The notes below the pieces were generated by a model, which was not told the DNA's origin, searched no databases, and was given only the letters and a program-made list of their open reading frames with translations. A DNA stretch of 64,000 bases from Guadua angustifolia (lineage: Eukaryota > Streptophyta > Magnoliopsida > Poales > Poaceae). The position numbers and the translations under genes were made by a program. This document shows positions 11,282-22,267 of this stretch, one piece after another (the stretch's first letter is position 1; every line of letters starts with the position of its first letter). The DNA lies in assembly GCA_036346375.1 (NCBI GenBank), contig CM070508.1, forward strand, positions 19,102,852-19,166,851, in the 5' to 3' direction.

Positions 11282-12680
11282 CGAAGTATGAATGGGAAAG
11301 ATGTGGTATCTTATGGAGGTGCAATACAAAGAATGAAACAAACAAATAAAAATCTGTGTCACAATGGTTCGACCTCAGCTCATTCTAACCATGATCTATT
11401 CTTCTGAGTAGAAATTAGCATCCCCTGTAAATACACATCCTGCAATTGTGATCCATAAGATTGTTTTACAACATGCAGCGTGGGCATCTGTTGGGGTGGA
11501 GTACTCTAATCATAAAAAAATGTGTTGTTGCCTACTAACAACCATCGCACTTCTGAGATGAAGCTATGATTAAGCATCATTTGGCATGGAATTAGCATTC
11601 CATCTAGACTAATAGCGAAACAAACATTGGTAAACATAGTGCGCTAGGGTAAATGATTGATACCCAGCTGATCATGCATGCTTTACAAAGAACACAGCTC
11701 AGTGAAACTTCTATTGCTCATGTGCTGGTCACAACAAATATATTACTTCTATTTCTCATGTGCTACTCAGATGCTTTTGCTGCAAACAAGTTTTCAGAGA
11801 GTTTACAAGATATGAAAAAAAAACACAATTATGATACCTCATCTAAAAAGCTTCAGCTAGCCATTAAACACCAATTATAATTAAAGGAAGGGAAACATTT
11901 ATGATTTGTGTGTATATCATACACAAAAAAAGAAGATTTTGTTGCCTCCCATAGCCTTTAAGCAACCACATACTTTAGAGCCGGATGATCTACAGCTAGG
12001 ATCTCCACTTACGATAATGAAACCAATGCTTGTACTACTGGAAAAAGAAATGAGTATAAACCAAATGCAAGGGAGAGCATATGAAGTTAGAAGAAGTGAT
12101 GCATAGAAGCTAGTAGTGCAACTGACCAAATGGATTTAAGATTTGTGCAACTGTATTGAAAGGGTGATGCATAGAAGCTAGTAGTGTGACAAATCAACAA
12201 GTTCACTTACAGAGGAAGAGCCATGGAAGCCATTGGCAGCCTCAACAAGATTAGAAAATGATTTCAGATGCAGTCATCTCTGTTTTAAGACATGAGCGAT
12301 TATACCCTCAAGTATCAGAAGAGTAAAGCCAGAGCTTCAACTTCTAGCAGTAGCTTCCCCCGAAGAATCAAAGAATCTAGTGCCTGAAAATTTAGCATGA
12401 CACACAGCGACGCCAAAATTATATTAGCTACTAATTGAGATGTAACCTCTCAAAATATTTGTCTTTTTCACTAACGTAGACAAACATTGAAATTAAGTAC
12501 TGCAATATCACTCAAGTAAGGCTGTACTAAATGAGTCTATGTAAATGTGAATATGTGATCAGCTGAACCTCTCAGACAATTTTTGTAAGGAACTTCTGGC
12601 ACAATTTGCATAGAGCTTACTTTTCATTTTGTTATGGATGTACCGTTGTGTGAGAATTGGAAGATTAGCATGCCTCTTTT

Positions 12681-12947
12681 TCATGTATACTGATCAAGCA
12701 TTGGGTGTACCTTGTTCAGATAAACTAACTGAATAACTATGCATGTTGTTGAAACCACTGCAAACAGCCATGTCTGGAAATAGCCGGCCTGGTTTATGCA
12801 ATGCACAATATAGCCGGCCTGTAAAGCATAATAAAGTTCAACTTGAACTTTTAGTATAAAACATTCAACAACTGCAAATATAATGCATTCAGTCAGAAAC
12901 TCAGGATGGAGCATCTCATATAATACTTCAACAAGTGCACATATCAT
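12681..12947 (-). other. Possible further captured sequence, unrecognised
   Basis: An open stretch of 88 codons inside the Helitron contains LVEVLYEMLHPEFLTE. It is AT-rich and I do not recognise it. It may be captured intron or exon sequence, or chance. No splice evidence supports it. Confidence 0.15.
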
Positions 12948-14211
12948 ATATACATCTATATAGTAAAAGAAAAATGAGCAAGATTTCTATTAACGATTGA
13001 AATTTAGCATGTCAGTATCATCCTTTCACATGTGGAAGCTTGGAACTGGTAAAATGCCATGTATTTGTATTAGGAGCAGAATGGCATATCCATGTAGATA
13101 CTTTTAACCAATCCTGTGCAGGGTATCTTTATTTTGCATTCATTTATTTTTCTTTGGTAGCAATAGTGACTAAACTGCAAAAGTGCAAAGCATTGTGACT
13201 ACCATGAATTTACTAACAGGTCAAAAGCCATTAATAATAAAACAAATGGTGAATTTACAAGCCTGGTATCCTTCTCATTTTTTCCTTTAATGGCGTTTCA
13301 ACAAAGAAAATCGATCATTGGTTTTAGTTATCTTTTGCTCACCAAAATGACATAATAACGATGTTAGGAAATCAATTTTTCCTAAGATATTATTCAATCT
13401 AGTTAGCCATTTCCACCACACCGACACGGAATAATAAAAAGCGGTCTTTGAGGACCAAGACACCAAATGCAAACCTTTGTTGTCTACAATTACTCACTTA
13501 GAAAACCGATAACTGTAAACTATAAAATAGTCCTAGCCTAGCTCTAATCGATAGGTTGGCTTACAAGCTATTTAGATTGTTTTCCCATTTTTTCATGCAT
13601 CATGGTAGGGATCTCAGATCTGTTAACTAACATGTAAAAATGAAGGGCAAAAGAGTGTCATTCACTTGTCTTGTCTTATTGAAGTGTAACCTGAATTGTC
13701 TCAAATTGGGTGACCAAAGCGACTCCACCATCAATATGAGCGCCTCACTGAAAGATGAATGAGCTCCTCGACAATGGGCACACCATATCATGATAGTAGA
13801 AACAAATAACTTAGCTCCACACAAAAGATAGTTCTAGACAGATAAAAGCAGAAAAGGTAGTTAACATAATAAGGAAACTATTGAAAAGCTAATTACAAAG
13901 TGCAAGGTGATTGAAGATGCTGAAAATGAACAGATTGAGGGTGGGCAGATCCTAGCATCCTGTGTTTTTTGCATTTTCAGTTCTCAAAACAAAGGACCAA
14001 AGCAAAAAGATCCTTAGCCATACAAATAAAGTGTCCTAAGACATACGGAAGTGTTCAATACCAGTGTCAATCTAGTTTAGTGTAACAGAAACATAAAAAT
14101 TTTGCTAGTGATACCTCAACCAAGTAGTAACAGTACCATCAACTACGGAGTCGCGCACCACCAAGAAACGAATTCAATCAAGGCATATGTAAGAGGGAAG
14201 GGAAAGCTTAC

Positions 14212-14425
14212 CCTAATGGTGTCGTAGTAGTTCCATCCGACCTCCTTCGAGAGCTGGCCGAGGAGGCAGTACTTGTGCCCAGGTTGCAGCCTCAGAACCC
14301 TACAAAACGACACCAAACAAACCCCATCACAACCAAACCTCCCTCCCAAGAGACACCCAGATCTAGAAGATGAGCGAATCCCACGTACTTGAGCGTGTCG
14401 GGGATGACCATGCGCTTGGTCCTGT
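14212..14425 (-). pseudogene. RPL13A: Captured exons of ribosomal protein L13a (uL13)
   Basis: Two exons are visible on the minus strand. The upstream piece (about 14389-14425) encodes TKRMVIPDTLK up to a GTACGT donor. The downstream exon, 14212-14299, completes the Lys codon and encodes VLRLQPGHKYCLLGQL then SKEVGWNYYDTIR, ending at a GTAAGC donor. The intron between them is about 89 bp with a TGTAG acceptor. This is a highly conserved C-terminal part of the large-subunit ribosomal protein L13a. The N-terminal two thirds and the last exon are absent. The reading frame across the two exons is still intact, which suggests recent capture. The fragment lies on the Helitron sense strand. A 20-bp direct repeat lies just upstream at the apparent capture edge. 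Confidence 0.88.
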
Positions 14426-14433
14426 CCTCCCAT

Positions 14434-14488
14434 GGTCGGGGAGACGCGCATCATGGCCTAAGGTAAAGGTCGGGGAGACGCGCATCAA
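14434..14488. repeat. 20-bp direct repeat at the edge of the RPL13A capture
   Basis: GGTCGGGGAGACGCGCATCA occurs at about 14435-14454 and again at about 14469-14488, separated by about 14 bp. The first copy abuts the RPL13A exon fragment. Such short repeats are expected at template-switch or repair junctions. Confidence 0.75.
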
Positions 14489-15358
14489 ATAGATGTTTGA
14501 TAAAGTTCCTTTACCTTGCTCACACTTCTTTTTGGGCCCAGCATGATTTTGACTTCAGATCAAAGGGTTAGCTTCAACAGTAGTAAGCTATTATTCATCT
14601 TACATAACTATAATTTTTAGAATGTGCAACATTATTTGCACAAGATCTTCTGCAAGCATCACTTTCTTTAAGTTTTGCATTCTTACATAATCAAACTATG
14701 CAAATTATGGCATTGATTCTTAAAATCTTTTAAATGAGTTTTCTTACATTTCTTAGGTAAAATTTTTGACATAATTACATATAATGGCATCATGATTACT
14801 AATTATAAGCATACAATGTCAATATCTTTGTAGAAAGCGATAAGTAACTATATAAGAAATAGGAAGAGTGTTTTTGTTATATTTTAGTGTCCATTCTTGT
14901 GTGGGTTGCGGTACTTTTCCCCATGGTTGTAATCCGAACCCCTTCTATGAGAAAAATGCAACAGTTCCATAAAATATAAGCAATACTTGAGAAAAGGAAG
15001 AAGCAGAACATCACATAACTCAATTCTTAGCTCACCAAACTGCAAGGATGTAGCCTTGATGCCACATTCCCTGAATACAAGAAAAATACAATATATAGGG
15101 CGAAAAAACGAACTCAAACACCAGCATTTTAGCTCAAGAAAGCGTAACTATGCAATATCAAGCGCACATTCTGTTATATGACTCTAACAAGACGAAATAA
15201 CCTAGCCATTCCCTATCTCGTGCTGAAATCATCCGAACAAAACTGAATAGCCTCAAAAACACCACGAGCGAGTGCGCGCAGACCTCATAAACACCACAAC
15301 CTCCCACGGAGAGCACACGCGCATAAACACAAAACAAGCAACCAACTCAAAGCTCCAC

Positions 15359-15625
15359 CTACAAATCCAACACCCTCATCGGCAAGCGCCCCATGGACAT
15401 CACCAGATCTCTCCCGGACCCCAGAATCCACCGATCGGCGCCTCCAACGACCCCAAATTCCCACCCGCATTGCCCCATCGGCCTCTGGCCACCACCAGAC
15501 CAGCGCTCCACGAGCACACGAGCCGTCGCGGAGGGAGGAACAGACTGGCGGCGCCCATGAGGGCCGGGGCGTCTCATGGATGCGGGCGCGGACGTGGAGG
15601 CGGAGGCCGACGCCGCCGCCTCCAT
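15359..15625 (-). other. GC-rich ORF near the Helitron 5' end, possible captured first exon
   Basis: An 89-codon frame starts MEAAASASASTSAPASM at 15625, about 195 bp inside the Helitron 5' terminus. It is rich in Ala, Ser, Gly and Arg, and the upstream sequence contains AAACCCTAG-type motifs as found in plant 5' UTRs. The composition is like a grass first exon and unlike the AT-rich remainder of the element. The protein was not recognised. It could supply a promoter and start codon for a chimeric transcript running into the captured exons, but no such transcript is shown here. Confidence 0.3.
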
Positions 15626-15819
15626 GGCGAGCGGGCGAAACCCTAGCCCCCCACGCGCGCTCCCCCGAGTCGGGCGCCGAGTGGTTTCGCTAGAGGGAGG
15701 GATTTGGTGGGGGAGGAGGCGAGGTGTATCGGCGCAGTGGGGGGAGGGTTGGTGGCTGGAGAGTGGGCCCATGGAAGAACGGACCGTTGCCACCAACTAC
15801 TGCTTTATAATAGTAGAGA

Positions 15820-16323
15820 AACTCTGTGCTTTTACACCCCCCGTCAGTTAACAGTTTGCAATCTCACCCGGACCGTGAGCTCATTGACGAAATCAAACTC
15901 TTTCTCACCTGCGCGTCGATGAAGCAAGTACACGAACATGGGGATCACGAGGCAAGGAGCCAAGCATACATATGAATTAACACGTACGTGGCGCGCGCGC
16001 GCTCGGCCGCACGGGCCAAAGCTCTGAGAAGAGGAAGAGCTGCATGCAGCTAGCGGCTTCACTGCATGTCGTGTCGTGTAAATTTGTTCGCTTACATAGT
16101 TACATACTTACATGCGTGCGTGCATGGGTCGTTTACACTGCAAACCAGTTGACCTCCTCAGTAGCCGCATGCGGCATTCCTGAGTCCTGACAATGCATCG
16201 GCTTTCTCGTGTCCCCGTGATCGAGAGGAGCTGACTGGCCAGCGGCACTGCATGGGCGGAGCAACGCAATTAATCACGCGCGCACGACACATCACACATA
16301 TGCGCGCTACATCGATCCATGGT
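15820..16323. other. Unassigned intergenic DNA
   Basis: This is a moderately GC-rich host-like stretch. A 72-codon frame on the minus strand (15844-16062) contains APCLVIPMFVYLLHRRA, which looks like a membrane segment followed by a possible GTGAG donor. There is no homolog I can name. It is left unassigned. Confidence 0.4.
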
Positions 16324-17686
16324 AGGGTTCAAAAATTTGTCGAAATTTCGCGTTTTGGGACAGACCGAATTATGATGTACCGGCCGAATTTAAAAGATTA
16401 AAATTTTTTTGATTTTGCTACAGTATAACTACAGTAATGTTAGGAATTTCGGCGAAATTTTGGGTTTTTAATCCGGATTTTAAGTTTTAATACCCGGATT
16501 AGGCCGGAATTAGTCCAATAAACCCTAAGAAAGTCAAATTACATGAAAATTTGTTGAAAAACTAATTTTTTGAGACATTTTAAAATTTGGGTAGAAACAC
16601 TGTCGGATTTTTATAAAATTGTACAAGCTTGATAATGATGTAAAAAATTTATGGTATCATTCTTAGTAGTGTAGGATCATAGAGAAAAATTGTAAAATAA
16701 TTTAACTTCATTTGTTATCTTTAAAAATCAAAAACAGAAAGGACATAATTGGAACAATAAACTTGTTAGATTTTTCTAAATTTTCTCGAGTGTAATCATG
16801 ATCTTAAATTTTAATAACAGATTAAGAATTTCCTCAATACTATTATATAAAATTTAAAAAATTTACTTTTTGTCAATAAAATCTATAAAACTATTGAACT
16901 TCATTTGTTATACTATATTGCAAAAAACAGAAGAGAAAGAACATAAATGCTACTATACCTTGTAAGAATTTTATAAATTCACTGGAGTGTGATCATGGTT
17001 CAAAATATTTATGAGATCTTAAACACTTCCTTATCACTCTTCTGTAAAAGTTTCACAAATTTTAAACCTTCTTTTATCGCTAAAGCAAATCTATTATTGA
17101 TTATCAGACTTTTATCAGCACGTAGCACTGTCAGAATTTTTGAAACTTCTTCAAGCATGATAATCATATTAAACTTTTATAAAAACATTAGTGATACACT
17201 AGAACCTTCCACAAAAATTTTCAAAATTTTCCGACGTGGTTTGAACTATTTTTCATTCCGTTCAAATTTGCCGGTAAGGCTTTTATCAGGATAGCAGCAC
17301 TGTCCGAATTTTTAAAAATTCTCGAATCTTGAGCACCATCTGAAAATTTTATTGAAACATTATTGATTCATCAGCATCATGAAAAAAAATTTAAAAAATT
17401 TTCTAACGTTGTTTGTACCATTGTTCATCCGGTTCAAACTTGCCGGTCAACATTTCATCTGGATAGTACCAATGTTTGAATTTTTAAAAATTTCACAGAC
17501 CTGATAATCACCTAAAAATTTTATGAGAGCATATTTAATGTGTCAGGAACCTTCAAAAAAAATTAATTTTTTTTGACATCGTTTGAACTATTTTTTAATC
17601 AGTGTAATTTCAGCAAAATTTCGGCCAAAATTTCGGGTAATTTCGGCCATGGACGAAATTTTGTTCAAAACGAAATTTTAAACCCT
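16324..17686. mobile_element. AT-rich Mutator-like element, copy A, with 10-bp target duplication
   Basis: The element starts AGGGTTCAAAAATTTG and ends ATTTTAAACCCT, a short imperfect terminal inverted repeat. It is flanked by GATCCATGGT (16314-16323) and GATCCAGGGT (17687-17696), a 10-bp duplication with one mismatch. A 9-11-bp duplication points to the Mutator superfamily. The interior has no coding capacity. It is built of degenerate ~165-bp units that each contain a motif like GAATTTTTAAAAATTC and a segment near TCATCCGGTTCAAACTTGCC. Related copies lie at 18224-19607, 37607-38307, 46641-47855 and, shorter, 33153-33552. Confidence 0.65.
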
Positions 17687-17696
17687 GATCCAGGGT

Positions 17697-18223
17697 ACCC
17701 AGCAATCAAGTGGCCTCAGCTGGATGCGTATCTTGCACCGCAGAAGCCTGTAACGTCTGTAGCAACCATGCGCATATACATACACGCGATCGATGTACGT
17801 TGCATTTTGCAGTGATTCTGTCGGCGGATCGAGTCCATGCCTCTACGGCATTAGATCGAGTTAGACCCGCTGAGAGCTAGGAAGCTAGCCAAATCCTTTG
17901 CCCAATCGGGACGCAGGCAAGGTCGAGCCGTCAAAGTCGCTTGAAATCTTCTTCGGATGTGTTACTTGCCCGAGTGATAAAAGCACTGCAGTGGACAACG
18001 ACGTCTCACAGGCCGGCCGGTCGCCGTAGCCATGGAGTGATCGAGATCGGAGACATCCGTGTCTAGCTAGTTCACTCCGATGCGAGAACAAACAATCGAG
18101 CAGTGCGTGTGAGCGTTTGTGGTGTACTGGTGTGCTTTCGATCCTACCGCGTCGCGCGTTTATGGAGACGTGGTAGAGATTGTTTTAGTAATCTCGTTTA
18201 GCTTGAAATCTTGGACGTGACTG
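17697..18223. other. Unassigned intergenic DNA
   Basis: This is host-like, GC-balanced sequence between two AT-rich elements. A short minus-strand frame at 17885-18091 has no recognisable domain. Nothing further can be supported. Confidence 0.5.
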
Positions 18224-19607
18224 GAGAATGAAATCTTGACGAGATGTATAAATTTCAGATAAATTTCGAACAAACCATAAAAAAATTCAGATCTGGATTT
18301 TTTTTACCTAGAAAATCGAGATCTTGGCAAGATTTACCGAGATCTCGAAAAATTGCACCGAGCAAAAAATAGCTCGACGTCAAAAAAATTTGAAACTTTT
18401 TTTTTAGATTTCTAATACAACAATGATGTTCTTATAAAAATTTCAGATGATTATAAAATCTAAGTAATTTTTAAAAATTCAAATATTGCAACTATCATGA
18501 TAAAACGTTGACCAGCAAGTTTGAACCGAATGAAAAAGAAACAAGCAATGTTAGAAAATTTTGAAATTTTTTGTGCATGGTTATGATGCATCACTAATGT
18601 TCCTATAAAGTTCTAGATGATGATCAAGCTTTATGAATTTTTAAAAATTTGGATAGTTCTACTGTTCTGATAAAAACAATACTAGCAAATTTCAATTCAA
18701 TGAAAAATGGTACAAACCAAGTTAGAAAAATTTAAAATGTTTTATGGATGTTCACGATGTATCATTAATATTTTTATAAAATTTTCATATGATTATCAAG
18801 TATCAAGAAGTTCCAAAAATTCTGACCGTGCTATGTCCTGATAAAAGCTTGATAATCAATACATAGATTTGCTTTAATAATAAAAAAGGTTTAAAATTCT
18901 TAAAAATTTTGCAGGATGGTTATAAGGAAATTATTAAGATCTCATAAAAATTTTGAATCATGATCACATAACAATGAATTTATAAAATTCTTACAAATGT
19001 ATTGTACGATTAATATTTTTTCTGTTTTTGATTTTTGAAATATAACAAATGAAGTTCAATGCATATATAGATTTGATTGAGCAAACAAAAAAATTAAAAA
19101 TTTTATATAATGGTACCGATGGAAATTTTAAGCTCTCATAAAAAATTTGGATCATGATCACTCGAGAAAATTTATAAAATTTTGACAAAGTTACTGTCCT
19201 AAATATGTTCATTTGTTTTTTGGTTTTTCAAAGATAAAAAATGAAGTTAAATTATTTTTAAAATTTTTATGTATGATCTTGCACTTCTTAGGATGGTACC
19301 ATAAATTTTTCACATCATGATAAAGTATGTATAATTTTATAAAAATCCGATAGTGTTTCTACAATTTTTTTAAAAATATCTCAAAATTTTGATTTTTCAA
19401 CAAATTTTCATAGGAGATGACTTTTTTAAGGGTTTTTGATCAATTTCTGGTCAAATTTGGTAAAAAAAAGTAAAAAAAAACGAGATCTCCGAGATTACTG
19501 TAGCAATTTAAATTTTTTGAAATTTTTTTTACTCTGGCCAGCATTTCAAAACTCGTCCACCTCCGGTAAGCAAGATCTCGCCAAATTTCGGTGAGATTTT
19601 AATTCTC
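18224..19607. mobile_element. AT-rich Mutator-like element, copy B (reverse orientation)
   Basis: This copy is the reverse complement of copy A over most of its length. For example, TGATAAAAGCTTGATAATCA here faces ATTATCAGACTTTTATCAG in copy A. Its ends read GAGAATGAAATCTTG and ATTTTAATTCTC, an inverted pair that has diverged from copy A. No clear target duplication was found, so the limits are approximate. No coding sequence is present. Confidence 0.55.
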
Positions 19608-19939
19608 GGTAGGTACTAAAATTTATATTGAGTGAGTAGTAGTATAACATTTTGAGATGCAGTAATACTGCAAAATGAATGAACATAGGTTCATGAAAAG
19701 TAACAGGGCGCGAGCACAGCAGCAGCTCTTGCATGATGGAGTGACGGGAACAATTCGAAGGAACAGGGGGCTTTTGGTCGTGTGGTCTAGCTGGGTCCTG
19801 TTGCTTTTCACCATCCGAAGGTCGCCCCTCCTTCGCCCTTCCCCTGTTCCCCATGCCATTCCCACGATCAGGTCTCCTATTGTGTGCGTACACTTGCTGT
19901 ATACAGACAATCCACTCGCCAGATAAACACTAGAGGTAC

Positions 19940-20055
19940 TTCTCTCCTAGATTCTAGTTACATAAATTTTAAAACAAGTGAATAAATAAATAACCACCAT
20001 CTATTATTTATTAATATTTTAATATTTATGTAACTTTTAAAAAGATAACACCACT
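19940..20055. mobile_element. Small AT-rich MITE-like hairpin
   Basis: The segment has complementary halves: TTACATAAATTTTAAAA and TATTTATGTAACTTTTAAAA. A similar sequence with the same core is at 39441-39535. No target duplication was confirmed. It is probably a small non-coding MITE. Confidence 0.4.
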
Positions 20056-20704
20056 TAACGTTATGTTTCCTTCAAAAAAATAAAAGCAACAAAATTGTGA
20101 CGCCTCAAATTTCGTTGGGTTGTTTCTATATGGGATTGTCTATATCACAGTCAAAAATTTTGGCTCATTTAATCCACAAAATTAGTCATTTTTTAGCCGT
20201 TGAATCAAATTTGAATTTAGATCCAACGCACACCACCCCAATCTGTCTGCGCACCACCATCTCCTCATGTGTTGCTGTCTCGACACCTCGCCAATAAGGT
20301 CATCTGGCTAACCCCTCTCCCCTCCTACTACTGTCCCTACCTTATCCCCCTTCGGCGGCTGCCGTTGACCTCTTCCTTCCCCTCGCTCGGCTCTATCGCC
20401 CCACCTTACCCTTCTTCCTTGTCTCCGTCGGCCACCCCCGTGGGATCCGCAACCACCTCCTAATATCCTCTTGTTCTTGTCTTCTCCCCCGATCTCCATC
20501 GCCCTCTCTCAAACTTGTGGCTGACGGTGCCACCGTTATCCTGTTGCAACTACCTATCATCGATTCTCGGTCGCACCCGACCTCCTTCTAAGTTTAGAGG
20601 CTCTGGTAAACCCTATACTCTAACTGGTGAACCCTAAATCCTAACTCGCTATCATCGTCACCGGAGAAGATTACCTCATCGGCTGGAGCTCGAATCTCTA
20701 ATTA
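20056..20704. other. Unassigned DNA with a C-rich stretch
   Basis: Open frames on both strands around 20269-20499 follow a C/T-rich composition and show no domain. The text has the flavour of a 5' UTR, with TCTCC and CCTC runs. No gene can be supported. Confidence 0.35.
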
Positions 20705-20940
20705 AGGGAGTGTTTGACATAACTCTAATTCCACCAAAATTCGTGGAGCTGGTGGAGCAGTGTATTCCTAGCTCTAAAAATTTATAGAGCTGGAGCTGTG
20801 GGTATATCAAGAATGTTTAGGTGGGTTATATTATTTACCTTTTAGACTAAAAATATAAACTTAATTCACTTTATTTTAGTCTACAAACTCCAGATCTGAG
20901 TTGAAACAGGGATCTAAAACTCCATCAAATATGGCCTAAA
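20705..20940. mobile_element. MITE of a family also present at 46243-46473
   Basis: The segment opens GGGAGTGTTTGACATAACTC and closes CTCCATCAAATATGGCC, partly inverse of each other. The core AAAATATAAACTTAATTCAC with TTTATTTTAGTCTACAA also occurs, inverted, at 46290-46330. Two such copies in one window support a dispersed MITE. The superfamily was not determined. Confidence 0.5.
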
Positions 20941-22140
20941 TTACAAGATCAGAAATTACACTATTTTTCTCTACAAATGCATGCGACAGTTTTGTTTAGC
21001 GATTCCGTTTATAAAAAGCACAGAGTAACTGATCGATCTGTCCGGCTATAGCACATGCACGAACGATGGATCCCGGCCGAACTATGAATGCTTCTTCCAG
21101 CCGGCTTGGCGGGCTTATTGTAGCCAGGGTGCACGTGGTCTTCAGTCAAACACGCCACAGGATTCCTTTCTGGTTTGGTCGCAAACATATTAGTCAAGCG
21201 CATCAACCCATGCTTATATGCACGCTTTGACCAAACTTTCACTCGAGCTGTTGGGTTTTGTCCACACTTCCACAGTTCTACTTATTACCTCCTGGTGCTG
21301 TATGTCGTCCAGAGAAATCTACTCTCCGCATCAGAAATTCACTGCGGCCTAGCCGGATTGTTCTGCAAGCCAAAGCGTGCGTTGGGGAACTAAGTCGAGG
21401 GAGAGCTCTCCTCGATCGCTGCGAAGTTTTTACTACGATAGCTTACTGGGTGCTCGCTCCATCGGTGTGGTATTCTTTGCAATAGAATTATTTATAAATA
21501 TCGAGCGTATTTTACATTTTACACTAAAATTAGTGAGATATTTTTCTATATTTCTAATAAATGTATATCTTTATATTATATTATCTACTACGTCTATACA
21601 TTGAGTATTGTGTTCTATCAACTTGGATGAAGAGAGTAATCCACCGAAGCTGTGAGGCAAAAGCTACTGCGGATTGAGGAGTTGAGGACTTCTCTACACC
21701 ACCAAGCGAGAACTTCTTTTGATAAATTTTACAAAGTCCGAAGCTTCTTTCGTAATTCCTGGGATTACATTATAATTGTATTGTATAGTAAATAGTATAA
21801 ATTAGATTAGTAATTGATTTGTTAAGTGTATACTAAAGACAATATATATAAATATTAGCTAATATGATGTATTAAATTAAGTAAATATTAAATTTAACGT
21901 GCGAGCTTTTACCGTCCGTATTGGTTGTACTAAGGTACACGTACACTTAAGCAGGTTCACACTTTCCCGATGAATAGAAAGTCCACGACGAGGCTGTGCG
22001 CTGCGTGTGCCTTGTCCAAGAAGCCTACCTGGCCCATCCCTCCCCGTCTCCCCGCCTAGGGTTCCCCTTGGCCCAAAACCCCACATCACACCCGGTCCCA
22101 CCCGTCCACCTCACCTCCATGTGGGCTCCACATAAACGTC
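20941..22140. other. Unassigned intergenic DNA upstream of the GST gene
   Basis: This 1.2-kb stretch contains several short ORFs on both strands (for example 21009-21242 and 21175-21393) with no recognisable domain. It ends in a CCCA/CCCC-rich segment leading into the GST promoter. Distal promoter elements may lie here but none could be singled out. Confidence 0.45.
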
Positions 22141-22267
22141 CTACCCACTCTACATAAACCCCTTCCCCGACCCCCCAAAGCTCCAAGGTCCAAGCCACAC
22201 CACACACACCAAGTCACCAAGAACACCACATACAGTCACACCAGTACCGAGTTCCAAGTAGCTGGCC
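22141..22267 (+). promoter_or_regulatory. Likely core promoter and 5' UTR of the GST gene
   Basis: A TATA-like CTACATAAACC sits at about 22150-22160, roughly 110 bp before the start codon. It is followed by a C-rich and then AC-rich leader (CACCAAGTCACCAAG) typical of grass 5' UTRs. No canonical TATAAA is present. The assignment is positional. Confidence 0.35.

Larger units (their letters stand above)
9694..15819 (-). mobile_element. Helitron, non-autonomous, carrying fragments of at least three genes
   Basis: On the minus strand the element begins TCTCTACTATTATAAAG at 15819 and ends CACGGGCACAGAACTAG at 9694. The TC start, CTAG end followed by T, and a GC-rich stem just before the end (CCGT...ACGG) are Helitron hallmarks. 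A second copy of its 3' ~235 bp is found at 25475-25711. No Rep/helicase is visible, so it is non-autonomous. It carries PSF3, MAPKKK and RPL13A fragments with introns, all on the same strand as the element. One oddity is that the base outside the 5' end is T on the minus strand, not the usual A. Confidence 0.8.

Noticed and set aside
15844..16062. 72-codon minus-strand frame with a membrane-like segment next to the Helitron
   Set aside because: A single short frame without homolog or convincing splice context.
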